DNA from: Pedobacter roseus
GTDB lineage: Bacteria; Bacteroidota; Bacteroidia; Sphingobacteriales; Sphingobacteriaceae
Length of the DNA stretch: 64,000 nt
Assembly: GCF_014395225.1 (NCBI RefSeq)
Contig: NZ_CP060723.1
Coordinates: 1,984,001 to 2,048,000, forward strand
Direction of reading: 5' to 3'
This document shows positions 9,214-17,073 of the stretch, in pieces. The position numbers and the translations under genes were made by a program. How positions within the stretch are numbered: position 1 is the stretch's first letter; every line of letters begins with the position of its first letter. Below the pieces are notes generated by a model. The model saw nothing but the letters and a program-made list of their open reading frames with translations. It was not told the origin of the DNA and did not search any database.

Positions 9214-9221
9214 TATATTTG
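9214..9221 (+). promoter_or_regulatory. Candidate -7 box (TATATTTG) for the Dabb gene
   Basis: TATATTTG fits the Bacteroidota sigma-A -7 consensus TAnnTTTG and lies 14 bases before the ATG at 9236. I see no good -33 TTTG at the normal distance, so this is tentative. Confidence 0.35.
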
Positions 9222-9235
9222 AAAAAAATTAAAAA

Positions 9236-9532
9236 ATGATAGCACACCACGTTTTATTCTGGCTTAAAGCCGATACCACTGAAGAGCAAAAAACTGCTTT
9301 TCGCAATAGTTTACAAACATTAGAAAAAATTGAAGTTGTTAAAACTTTTCATATTGGCGTACCTGCACCAATTGAGCGTGCTGTGGTAGATACCACTTAT
9401 ACTTTCAGCCTGATTTTGTTCTTTGAAGATCTGGCAGCGCATGATGTTTACCAGGTTCACCCTTTGCACAAAGCTTTCTTAGACGAATTCAGGGTTTATT
9501 TTGAAAAGGTTGTTATTTACGACGCAGAATAA
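9236..9532 (+). CDS. Dabb (stress-responsive alpha/beta barrel) domain protein
   Basis: This 98-residue protein is a single Dabb domain. It begins MIAHHVLFWLKADTTEEQK, followed by a helix, the segment VVKTFHIGVPAP, a second strand pair, and the typical end YQVHPLHKAFLDEFRVYFEKVVIYDAE with the conserved His before the last helix. Dabb proteins are small dimeric ferredoxin-like barrels, some linked to stress or to polyketide cyclisation; most have no known reaction. It is a single-gene unit with its own -7 box and a strong terminator. Confidence 0.88.
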   Translation: MIAHHVLFWLKADTTEEQKTAFRNSLQTLEKIEVVKTFHIGVPAPIERAVVDTTYTFSLILFFEDLAAHDVYQVHPLHKAFLDEFRVYFEKVVIYDAE

Positions 9533-9538
9533 TACAAA

Positions 9539-9569
9539 ATGCCTCCAATAAAATGGGGGCATTTTTTTT
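9539..9569 (+). terminator. Rho-independent terminator after the Dabb gene
   Basis: An 8-bp stem (ATGCCTCC with GGGGGCAT, one G-U pair) encloses an 8-base loop and is followed by a run of eight T residues. It lies seven bases after the stop codon. Confidence 0.85.
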
Positions 9570-9664
9570 AAAGCTTTTATAAATAATCGATTTTTATTAT
9601 TTGGAATTATTCTAAATAATATGATATTTGTGTAATCTATCGATTATTTCAAAAGTTATCAATT

Positions 9665-9985
9665 ATGTGTAAAACAACTGTTCTGGCCCAAAATGCAAAC
9701 ATTACCATTGCCCAATGCAATAATTGCAAAGTGTTAAATATATGGCGTTCAGGTGTGCTGATGAACTTTTCTTTTGAGCAGTTTGATGCTTTTTACCTGG
9801 CTACCAAAAAACTAAACTTTGATGATTATGTAGAGAACCGGCCCGATGGTAAACAGGTAGTGATCTTATCTACGCCCTTTCCTGATATCAGTTTGGTTTT
9901 TACAAGAAATGAATGGTTCGAATTTTTTACCAAGATAGATGAGGCCCTCTACATGAAACGTATTTATGAATTGATGTGTTGCTAA
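9665..9985 (+). CDS. Small conserved-type protein with CxxC motif
   Basis: This 106-residue soluble protein has Cys18-x-x-Cys21 (QCNNCKVLNIW) near the start and Cys-Cys at the very end. The pattern of a short Cys-pair strand followed by a helix beginning FSFEQFDAFYLATKK resembles small uncharacterised Bacteroidota proteins (DUF6686-like, from memory and not certain). The cysteines might bind a metal or be redox active. It starts with ATG and is followed by two other small genes in the same direction, each with its own promoter-like box. Confidence 0.7.
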   Translation: MCKTTVLAQNANITIAQCNNCKVLNIWRSGVLMNFSFEQFDAFYLATKKLNFDDYVENRPDGKQVVILSTPFPDISLVFTRNEWFEFFTKIDEALYMKRIYELMCC

Positions 9986-10002
9986 TTAAAACTACAATTG
10001 TG

Positions 10003-10010
10003 TATATTCG
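10003..10010 (+). promoter_or_regulatory. Candidate promoter (-7 TATATTCG) for the gene at 10032
   Basis: TATATTCG resembles the Bacteroidota -7 box, with C for T at one position. TTG at 9979-9981 lies 21 bases upstream, the usual -33 spacing. A perfect 18-base palindrome (10011-10028, TTACTTAT-TT-ATAAGTAA) follows directly and ends three bases before the ATG. Confidence 0.35.
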
Positions 10011-10031
10011 TTACTTATTTATAAGTAATTT

Positions 10032-10286
10032 ATGATACTACAAAACCAAAGCATTTTGGATTGCGTAAGTATGACAAACGGCAATCTCATGGAAAAAAGC
10101 GCTACACTAATCAAAAGAGCATCTATCAATGTAAATGTGTTGGATAGCATTAAAATCGGCGATTTATTGGCTGATGAATATGGTAAATCCGGTAAGGTTT
10201 GTGAAATTGAAAAAATAAACCGTCATGGCGAATATCATTACTACTTTAAGCTGCTAAAATCAGGTACCATCCTGATTATTCTTTAA
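10032..10286 (+). CDS. Small hypothetical protein
   Basis: This is an 84-residue protein that I do not recognise. It is soluble, with a C-terminal half (GDLLADEYGKSGKVCEIEKI, then HGEYHYYFKLL) that could form a small beta barrel. The ATG lies just after a promoter-like box and a palindrome. Codon use is ordinary for the region, and the gene sits in a series of small same-strand genes. Alternative starts at internal Met codons (MTNGNLMEKS) are possible. Confidence 0.5.
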   Translation: MILQNQSILDCVSMTNGNLMEKSATLIKRASINVNVLDSIKIGDLLADEYGKSGKVCEIEKINRHGEYHYYFKLLKSGTILIIL

Positions 10287-10323
10287 TTCTTTCCTCCTTT
10301 AACAAATTGATTATATTCGTGTT

Positions 10324-10818
10324 ATGAGAAAATGTCTTATAACATTGTGTTTGTTATTATTTGTTAATCAGGTTATTTTAGCCCAAAGCATTAAAGGGAA
10401 TTTCGCCATTAAAAACGTGCTTACAGGTATGTTGCTTCGTGTTAAAGATGCCAGTGGTAAAAATGGAACGCCATTGGTGGCTTATGAACCGCAGAACTGG
10501 AAATGTATGACCTGGAACTTTATTGCTGTTGAGGATAACACTTATCAGTTAAAAAATCTATTCACCGGGAAAACTTTTCAGCCAAAATCTGCTGAGCTAA
10601 TTTTAGAGGAACAGCCTTTAACCTTAGGTAACAGTAATCAGCAATATGAATTTGAACCTGCCGGAAAAGATATTTATTTCATCAAACTCAAAGGAACAGA
10701 TCTTTACCTTACGCCCGAAGATAAAAAAGGAGCTATAAACTCAGCCATTATCCTGCCAAAGAAAACGAAAACCAAGGAACAGCAATGGACGATATACGAA
10801 CAAGCACCGACCATGTAG
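10324..10818 (+). CDS. Secreted RICIN-like (beta-trefoil) protein
   Basis: This 164-residue protein has a signal peptide (about 1-21, ending ILAQS) followed by about 140 residues. The remainder shows three similar blocks, each with a hydrophobic strand and a Trp or Tyr: GNFAIKNVLTGMLLRV, NTYQLKNLFTGKTF and DIYFIKLKGTDLYL, ending QQWTIYEQ. The repeated I/L-K-N/L-x-T/G-K pattern and the terminal QQW are typical of ricin B-type lectin trefoils, so it may bind a glycan. The ligand is unknown. TATATTCG at 10312-10319 is a possible -7 box only a few bases before the ATG, so the transcript could have a very short leader. Confidence 0.75.
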   Translation: MRKCLITLCLLLFVNQVILAQSIKGNFAIKNVLTGMLLRVKDASGKNGTPLVAYEPQNWKCMTWNFIAVEDNTYQLKNLFTGKTFQPKSAELILEEQPLTLGNSNQQYEFEPAGKDIYFIKLKGTDLYLTPEDKKGAINSAIILPKKTKTKEQQWTIYEQAPTM

Positions 10819-10906
10819 ATGAATTTGCTACATAAATAGTGCAATTTATAGCTTTTAAATACACATCGCTTTTGAATACGTATATTAGAACTGTCGTATT
10901 AGAACT

Positions 10907-12082
10907 ATGCCAAATAATCAAGATCATTTCTATTCCAATCTTCCAACAAATAAAATTCCTTTACACCGGCTATTGGTTAAAAAGCAGCTATTTAGGCATG
11001 TACCTGCAGATTGGCATGTCATTATCACTGATATTAAAAGTTCTACAGCTGCCGTTAATGCAGGTTTGCACGAAAATGTAAATCTTATTGCCACAGGTAG
11101 CATTGTTGCTGTGCTCAATATTGCTTTTAAGGCCAGTATTACGGTGCCGTTTTTCTTTGGGGGTGATGGTGCAACTTTTATCGTACCACCTGGTATTGTA
11201 GATGAGGTGATGAAATCGTTATTGAGATATAAGAGTAACACCCGCGAAAATTTTAATCTCGATTTAAGGGTTGGGATTGTACCTTTAGCCGAAATTTACG
11301 CAAAAGGAAATAGCCTTCAGATCTGCAAATTTAATAGCTCCGAAACCTTTTCAATCCCGATTGTTTTGGGTGATGGTTTGGCTTATGCCGAAAAAATGAT
11401 AAAGGGGGATGATTATTTATTGTCGGGTCACGATACTGCCAACGAAGAAATAGATTTAAGCGGCATGCAATGCCGTTGGGATAAAATTGAACCACCAGAG
11501 AATAGCGAAGAAATTGTAACCCTGATTGTAATTGCCCAGGATTACAGGCAGCAGGCAGAAGTATTCAGTAAGGTCATCCGTCACCTCGATCAGATTTATG
11601 GTACCCCAGAAAAACGCCAGCCAATTTCGGTTTCTAAACTAATTTTCAGGACAAGTTTTAATAGCCTGGGGCAGGAAATGAAACACCGTTTAGGGAAGAT
11701 TAAATTTTTTGAACTCGTTAAATCCTGGTTCATCAATATTTACGGTTACATCTATTTTCGCACTGAGCGCGGCAAAAATTACCTTAAACAACTCGTGGCC
11801 ATGTCTGATACTTTGGTAATGGATGGAAGGATCAACACCGTGATTACCGGAACGGAAAAACAGCGTTTAGCCTTACATAAGGAATTGGATATACTGGAAA
11901 ACAAACAAGAAATTTTATATGCGCTCTATGTAAGCGGTGAGTCAATCATGTCATGTTACGTAAGGGATCTGGAAGATGATCACATTCACTTTGTTGATGG
12001 GGCAGAAGGAGGTTACACCCAGGCAGCCGGAATATTGAAACAAAAAATACGCGGAAAAATGCAAAAGATGGATAACATTTAA
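10907..12082 (+). CDS. DUF3095 protein with class III cyclase-like metal sites
   Basis: This 391-residue soluble protein belongs to the DUF3095 family, by the conserved ITDIKSSTAAVNAG and FFFGGDGATFIVP segments. These look like the two metal-binding segments of class III nucleotidyl cyclases: Asp42 in TDIKSST and Asp87 in GGDG, 45 residues apart, which is the spacing in true cyclases. The downstream LRVGIVPLAEIYAKG also fits the cyclase fold. The C-terminal half is alpha-helical and specific to the family. I infer a possible nucleotide cyclase or nucleotide-binding sensor; no activity is established. It is followed after 97 bases by a histidine kinase in the same direction. Confidence 0.8.
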   Translation: MPNNQDHFYSNLPTNKIPLHRLLVKKQLFRHVPADWHVIITDIKSSTAAVNAGLHENVNLIATGSIVAVLNIAFKASITVPFFFGGDGATFIVPPGIVDEVMKSLLRYKSNTRENFNLDLRVGIVPLAEIYAKGNSLQICKFNSSETFSIPIVLGDGLAYAEKMIKGDDYLLSGHDTANEEIDLSGMQCRWDKIEPPENSEEIVTLIVIAQDYRQQAEVFSKVIRHLDQIYGTPEKRQPISVSKLIFRTSFNSLGQEMKHRLGKIKFFELVKSWFINIYGYIYFRTERGKNYLKQLVAMSDTLVMDGRINTVITGTEKQRLALHKELDILENKQEILYALYVSGESIMSCYVRDLEDDHIHFVDGAEGGYTQAAGILKQKIRGKMQKMDNI

Positions 12083-12179
12083 GAGTACGCCCAAACATTT
12101 ACGACGGCTACTTGTATGTTATATACCTAAAATATTACAAAAGGTAAATCACGATAAGCATTTTAATCTTCAAATATCC

Positions 12180-13328
12180 ATGGGCCGTCATTCTTCCAGC
12201 GTTTTAAGTAGCGATCAATTATTAAATGTACTTGCTTTATCAAAAGATGCAACGGCCATTTATACTTCGGAAGATATTGTGATCGAAATGGCAAATGATG
12301 CCATGATTGCTTTTTGGGGAAAAGACCGGTCGATTATCGGTAAACCTTTGGAAGAAGCTGTACCGGAACTGAAAGGACAACCGTTTATCGATATGCTCAA
12401 AAATGTGCTGTTGACTGGTATTACTGATCAGGGGGATGCCGTTCCGGCTCAAACCATGAAAGATGGGCAATTGCACACCGCTTATTATAGTTACGAATAC
12501 AAGGCAATAAAAGACGAATCGGGCTTGCCATATTGTATTTTACATACGGCAAGCGATGTTAGTGATATGGTTCTCGCCCGGCAGATTATTAAAGAAACTG
12601 AGTTGCAGCGTGAGGCCCTGGATGAAGAACAGTTAATGATCAGTATTAAAGAAGACCAGCAGAAACATGATTTCATCAGCATGGTAAGCCATGAGTTAAA
12701 AACACCGCTTACTTCTATTAGCGCTTATGTACAGCTATTGCAAAGTAAACCTTTAACAGATGGTTTTTTAATTACTACGCTGGATAAAGTGCAGAAACAG
12801 ATCCGAAAGATGACCACCATGATCGGTTCGTTTTTAAATGTATCACGTCTTGAATCTGGAAAAATTCAACTCATCAGGTCTGATTTTGACCTCGATAAAC
12901 TTATTTGTGATGTAGTGGAAGATGCCCGTTTGATCGATTCTTCCTATCATATCAGTTTTATTGAAGGTGAACCTAAAATGGTGAATGCCGATCGGGAAAA
13001 AATGTCGTCTGTGATTTCAAATTTAATCAGTAACGCCATAAAATATTCGGCGCAGGGCAGCACTATATGGATTGAATCTGAAGTTGTTGGCGATAAAGTA
13101 AACGTGCGTGTAACCGATAACGGAATTGGTATTCAGGAACAAGATGTGGAAAGGCTTTTCGACCGCTTTTACCGGGTAGAAAATCAACTGACCAAAAGCA
13201 TTTCGGGTTTTGGCATCGGTTTATACCTCAGTGCCGAAATTATTAACCGCCATAACGGCAAAATATGGGTAGAAAGTAAGTATGGCGAAGGTTCTACCTT
13301 TCATTTTGACATTCCTCTTGTTGTTTAG
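12180..13328 (+). CDS. PAS-domain sensor histidine kinase
   Basis: This 382-residue kinase has no membrane segment, so it is a soluble cytoplasmic sensor. A PAS domain (about 15-135) is followed by a short coiled coil. The HisKA dimerisation domain carries phosphoacceptor His171 in FISMVSHELKTPLTS. The HATPase domain has its N box (NLISNAIKY), G1 (DNGIGI), F box (LFDRFYRV) and G2 (GFGIGLYL). All catalytic motifs are present. No response regulator gene lies beside it, so it is an orphan kinase here. It is downstream of the DUF3095 gene and may share its transcript. The signal is unknown. Confidence 0.93.
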   Translation: MGRHSSSVLSSDQLLNVLALSKDATAIYTSEDIVIEMANDAMIAFWGKDRSIIGKPLEEAVPELKGQPFIDMLKNVLLTGITDQGDAVPAQTMKDGQLHTAYYSYEYKAIKDESGLPYCILHTASDVSDMVLARQIIKETELQREALDEEQLMISIKEDQQKHDFISMVSHELKTPLTSISAYVQLLQSKPLTDGFLITTLDKVQKQIRKMTTMIGSFLNVSRLESGKIQLIRSDFDLDKLICDVVEDARLIDSSYHISFIEGEPKMVNADREKMSSVISNLISNAIKYSAQGSTIWIESEVVGDKVNVRVTDNGIGIQEQDVERLFDRFYRVENQLTKSISGFGIGLYLSAEIINRHNGKIWVESKYGEGSTFHFDIPLVV

Positions 13329-13359
13329 CTGATTAAATTCAAATAAAAAACACAATCTT

Positions 13360-13392
13360 AAATGCTCATTTGTTACTGTTAAATGAGCATTT
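13360..13392 (+). promoter_or_regulatory. Perfect inverted repeat covering a start codon
   Basis: AAATGCTCATTT (13360-13371) and AAATGAGCATTT (13381-13392) form a perfect 12-bp stem with a 9-base loop. The right arm contains the ATG (13383-13385) of the aldehyde dehydrogenase. In RNA this hairpin would hide the start codon; in DNA it could be a protein-binding site. No T-run follows, so it does not look like a terminator. Confidence 0.6.
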
Positions 13393-14756
13393 CATCTATA
13401 AACCCTGTAAACGGGGCAATCATAAAAACTTACCAGAAAGATACTGAAGATTTGATTGATCAGAAAATCGATCAGGTGCATCAAACATGGTTGAGTTACA
13501 GGGACACCGATTTTCAAAGCCGCTCAAAGCTATTGTTGCAGGTTTCGAAACTTTTAAACGAACGTAAAGATCAGCTGGCCGAACTTATGGCATTAGAAAT
13601 GGGCAAACCCTTAAAAGCTGGTGTTGCCGAAGTTCTTAAATGTGCCTCCGTTTGCGAATATTATGCTAAAAACGGTGCTGAATTTTTAGCCGATCAAACC
13701 ATAAAAACAAGTGCATCTAAGAGTTATGTGAGCTTTCAGCCAATTGGTGTGGTATTGGCCATTATGCCCTGGAATTTTCCATTTTGGCAAGTGTTTCGCT
13801 TTTTGGCTCCGGCTTTAATGGCCGGTAATTGCGGTGTTTTAAAACACTCATCGGGCGTTACGGGTTGTGCCATCGAAATAGAAAAAGTAATTGAAGATGC
13901 TGGCTTTCCTAAGCATGTTTTTAAAACGCTGATCTGTAGCAGTAAAGCCATTTCAAAGGTAATCGAAAACCCCTGCATCAAAGCCGTAACCCTTACCGGA
14001 AGCACCGAAGCAGGTAAAAAGGTAGCCGAACAAGCAGGGAAATTGATCAAAAAAACAGTTTTGGAACTTGGTGGGAGCGATCCTTATTTGGTTTTGGAAG
14101 ATGCCGATTTGGAAAAGGCGGCAAAAATATGTGCGGAGGCCAGGTTAATCAATAACGGGCAAAGTTGTATTGCTGCGAAACGCTTCATAGTGGTCAAAAC
14201 AGTTGAAGCGCAATTTATCAAACTTTTCAAAGCAGAAATGGAAAGTAAGAAAATTGGAGATCCCTTGCAGAATAATACCGATTTAGGACCAATGGCGAGG
14301 GCAGATCTTCGTGATGAATTGCATCAGCAGGTTTTAAAGAGTATTGAACAGGGTGCAAAATGTGTTCTAGGAGGCGAAATCCCCGGCATTGAAGGTAAAC
14401 ATGCTTATTACCAGCCCACTATATTAACTAATGTAAAAAAGGGCGTATTGGCTTATGATGAAGAAATATTCGGTCCGGTGGCTGCAATTATCTCCGCAGA
14501 AGATACTGAAGATGCCATCCGCATTGCCAACGACACCAATTTTGGATTGGGTGCAGCCGTTTTTACTGAAAATGCATCATTAGCAGAAGATATAGCGCGG
14601 AATAAGCTTTCAGCAGGCTCTTGTTTTGTGAATGAAGGCGTTAAATCAGATCCCGCATTGCCTTTTGGAGGCATCAATCAATCTGGCTACGGCCGTGAAT
14701 TAAGTATGTTCGGTATTCATGAGTTCGTGAATATTAAAACCGTGTACATTAAATAA
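13383..14756 (+). CDS. NAD(P)-dependent succinate-semialdehyde dehydrogenase-like aldehyde dehydrogenase
   Basis: This 457-residue aldehyde dehydrogenase oxidises an aldehyde to an acid. Catalytic residues are Glu228 (LELGGSDP) and the nucleophile Cys262 (NNGQSCIAAKRF). The cofactor segment IMPWNFPFWQVFR and the C-terminal PFGGINQSGYGRELS are as in the family. Its length (about 455) and the missing N-terminal extension fit the short SSADH (Sad/GabD-like) group rather than longer ALDHs. The substrate may be succinate semialdehyde, but this is inferred from overall type. The start codon lies within a perfect hairpin. The frameshifted oxidoreductase follows after 11 bases, so both are likely co-transcribed. 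Confidence 0.93.
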   Translation: MSISSINPVNGAIIKTYQKDTEDLIDQKIDQVHQTWLSYRDTDFQSRSKLLLQVSKLLNERKDQLAELMALEMGKPLKAGVAEVLKCASVCEYYAKNGAEFLADQTIKTSASKSYVSFQPIGVVLAIMPWNFPFWQVFRFLAPALMAGNCGVLKHSSGVTGCAIEIEKVIEDAGFPKHVFKTLICSSKAISKVIENPCIKAVTLTGSTEAGKKVAEQAGKLIKKTVLELGGSDPYLVLEDADLEKAAKICAEARLINNGQSCIAAKRFIVVKTVEAQFIKLFKAEMESKKIGDPLQNNTDLGPMARADLRDELHQQVLKSIEQGAKCVLGGEIPGIEGKHAYYQPTILTNVKKGVLAYDEEIFGPVAAIISAEDTEDAIRIANDTNFGLGAAVFTENASLAEDIARNKLSAGSCFVNEGVKSDPALPFGGINQSGYGRELSMFGIHEFVNIKTVYIK

Positions 14757-14767
14757 TTATATCCAAT

Positions 14768-15696
14768 ATGAAAGCAGTTAGAATCCATAAGTTTGGCGGA
14801 CCAGAAGTTTTATCTATAGATGAAATTCCGGTTCCCCAGCCAGCACCAGATGAAGTATTGATTAAAGTGCATGCAACAAGCGTAAATCCGGTGGATTGGA
14901 AAATTAGAGAAGGACAAAGGAAAGAGAAATTTCCAGTAAAATTACCCTTGACCCTGGGTTGGGATGTTTCTGGAACAATTGAAGCATTAGGTGAAAAAGT
15001 GAGTGCTTTTAGAAAGGGAGATGAAGTTTATGGCAGACCTGATCCAACAAAAAATGGTGCTTATGCCGAATATATTGTGGTAAAGGCCAACATTATCAGC
15101 ATTAAACCCACAAGCATTGGGCATACCAAGGCTGCCGCAGTGCCCCTGGCAGGCTTAACAGCATGGCAAGCATTATTTGACCATGGTTTGTTAAAAGCCG
15201 GACAAAAAGTATTGATTCACGCTGCAGCTGGTGGTGTAGGCACTTATGCCGTACAATTCGCAAAATGGAAAGGAGCTTATGTAATCGGCACCGCATCGAG
15301 TGCCAACATCGATTTTTTGAAGCGTTTGGGTGCCGATGAGGTAATCGATTATAAAATGGTAGATTTTGAGACTGCTTTAAGTGATGTTGACCTGGTTTTA
15401 GATACGATAGGGGGAGAAACGCAACTCAAATCGTTAAATATATTAAAAGCAGGGGAAGGGTGATTACCACATTAATGCCTGAGTTTGTAGCAGAAGCAAA
15501 GGCAAAGAATGTGCACATGATTGGTTTTACCGCACAATCAATTCCTGATCAGCTCTCTGAAATAGCTACTTTGATCGATTCTGGTAAAGTTAAACCCATT
15601 ATAGAAAAAGTTTTGCCCTTTACCAGCGCCAGGCAAGCTCAAACCGAAAGCGAACAAGGACATACAAGGGGAAAGATTGTATTGCAGGTAATTTAA
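14768..15696 (+). pseudogene. NADP-dependent MDR oxidoreductase, interrupted by a frameshift
   Basis: Two reading frames together make one quinone oxidoreductase-like protein of the medium-chain dehydrogenase family. The first (14768-15463) carries the GroES-like fold and the nucleotide-binding motif HAAAGGVGTYAVQFAKWKG. It ends early after LKAGEG at TGA. The second frame resumes (ITTLMPEFVAEAKAK to the end, 15696) exactly where homologues read LKAGGRVITTL. One extra base in the G-run at 15452-15455 would restore an intact protein of about 309 residues. The GTG at 15460 is therefore not treated as a real start. No zinc-ligand pattern is seen. This may be a true lesion, a contingency tract or a sequencing error. 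Confidence 0.85.
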
Positions 15697-15743
15697 GAGA
15701 TAAAGTCGGAAGTCGGATGTCCGACAATTATTATTAAATAGAA

Positions 15744-15797
15744 TAATCGTCATTCCCAACTCGATTGGGATCTTAATGCCATAAGCTTTAAGATCCC
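15744..15797. repeat. Intergenic repeat, family C, copy 1
   Basis: This copy begins AATCGTCATTCCC and contains GGGATCTTAATGCCATAAG and then CTTTAAGATCCC. It aligns along its length with the copy at 18305-18359. The gap 15697-15958 holds this and a fragment of family B and has no gene. GTCGGATGTCCGAC at 15712-15725 is a further short palindrome. Confidence 0.55.
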
Positions 15798-15870
15798 TTA
15801 TTCTTAGTAAGAATGATAATTTTTTAAAATCTGTATATAGTGTGGTGTTAATAGCACTAATCTTTAAAGT

Positions 15871-15908
15871 TTCTCGGCTTATTTATACTCCGCTCGAAAT
15901 GACGATCA
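15871..15908. repeat. Fragment of intergenic repeat family B
   Basis: The end CCGCTCGAAATGACGATCA resembles the right arm of the full family B copy at 16976-17060. The rest of the element is missing or too diverged to place. Confidence 0.4.
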
Positions 15909-15958
15909 CATTTTGATATTAACTGCTTTTTATTTGCGTCCATTAATGTAAAAAAAAG

Positions 15959-16900
15959 CTACCCCAGATAAATATCCTTACTAAAATCATTTTCTTTTAC
16001 ATCAGCAGATTGTGGCTGGATAATCACAAACTTAATCACATTATATTCAGATTTTATTTTATCCCTCAACCTGTCGATGGCCGTGGTTAGGTCGGTGGTA
16101 TTTAATTCTGATTTAAATGTTAGGATAAGCACCAGCAATACTTCTTTTGGAGATTGATATTGAGATAAAATACTTGTTACCGTAATCACATCCTGATCAT
16201 TTTCTGCCAGTTCTTTTATTTTTTGCTGTGTTTCTGCCGTTAAGCCTTCGCCCATTAATAAACTACGGCTTTCTCTTGCCAGTATAAAGGAAACAAAAAT
16301 CAAAAGCGTACCCACCAATACGGAAGCCAAGCCATCTAAAAACGGAAGATTTAAGTTGTGGCTGAGCACCATAAATATAAAAACGATCAATAATCCTAAA
16401 ACGGCAGCTCCATCTTCAAACAGTACTAAAAAGCCAGATGGATCTTTACTTTTAATAATGGCTTTCCACCAGGGTAGTCCTTTACGTGTTTTATTAAATT
16501 CCTTCATAGCAATGATCAAAGAAGCACCTTCGAATAAGAAAGATAAACCCAATACCACATAATTCCATGTTGGGTTGCCTAAAACTTCCGGGTGACGGAT
16601 GTGCGAAATCCCTTGTGAAATAGAGACCACACCACCTAAACCAAAAATCATGATGGATACAATAAACGACCAGAAATACAGCTCTTTACCATAACCAAAA
16701 GGTCGTGATTTGTCAGGTGGTTTCACACTTCTTTTTAATCCATAGAGCAATAAAAGTTGGTTGCTGGTGTCAACTGTTGAGTGAATGCCTTCGGCAATCA
16801 TTGATGAGCTATTGGTAAATGCCCCCGCAATGAATTTAGTTACTGCAATTAATAAATTGGCCGCTAGTGCGCTGTAAATAGAATTATTGGCTCTTGCCAT
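15959..16900 (-). CDS. Cation diffusion facilitator (CDF) family transporter
   Basis: This 313-residue inner-membrane protein exports divalent metal ions (Zn, Fe, Co, Mn or Cd) by proton antiport. The first metal-site motif is His40-x-x-x-Asp44 (EGIHSTVD) in the second helix. A second acidic site appears as Glu162-Asp163 (LFEDGAAVLG) in the fifth helix. Six hydrophobic segments and a short C-terminal cytoplasmic domain (about 215-300) are visible. The His in place of the first Asp is typical of the Zn/Cd or ZnT9-like groups. The gene starts with ATG and is flanked by repeats on both sides, so it is probably monocistronic. Confidence 0.92.
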   Translation of the reverse strand: MARANNSIYSALAANLLIAVTKFIAGAFTNSSSMIAEGIHSTVDTSNQLLLLYGLKRSVKPPDKSRPFGYGKELYFWSFIVSIMIFGLGGVVSISQGISHIRHPEVLGNPTWNYVVLGLSFLFEGASLIIAMKEFNKTRKGLPWWKAIIKSKDPSGFLVLFEDGAAVLGLLIVFIFMVLSHNLNLPFLDGLASVLVGTLLIFVSFILARESRSLLMGEGLTAETQQKIKELAENDQDVITVTSILSQYQSPKEVLLVLILTFKSELNTTDLTTAIDRLRDKIKSEYNVIKFVIIQPQSADVKENDFSKDIYLG

Positions 16901-16975
16901 AGTTTAAGAAACGTAAAGGATTCATTTCTTAAACGGTTTTTAATTGATTTGGTTTTGAAAAGTACAAACGAATAG

Positions 16976-17060
16976 GATCGTCATTTCGACCGCAGTAGAG
17001 AAATCTTTAACAAAGTTCAAAGATCTCTCCATTTCGCGATGCTCCGGTCGAGATAACGAC
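16976..17060. repeat. Palindromic intergenic repeat, family B, full copy
   Basis: The outer arms GATCGTCATTTCGACCG and CGGTCGAGATAACGAC pair. Inside, GAGAAATCTTT and AAAGATCTCTC also pair, so the 85-base element folds into one long hairpin. It lies between two genes on the minus strand (CDF and aldo/keto reductase). Confidence 0.7.
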
Positions 17061-17073
17061 TATTTTGAGAATT

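Noticed and set aside
10839..11081. 80-codon frame on the plus strand
   Set aside because: It overlaps the start of the DUF3095 gene in another frame and has no family features.
15460..15696. Separate small gene starting at GTG
   Set aside because: Its sequence is the C-terminal part of the upstream oxidoreductase; a one-base shift explains it better.
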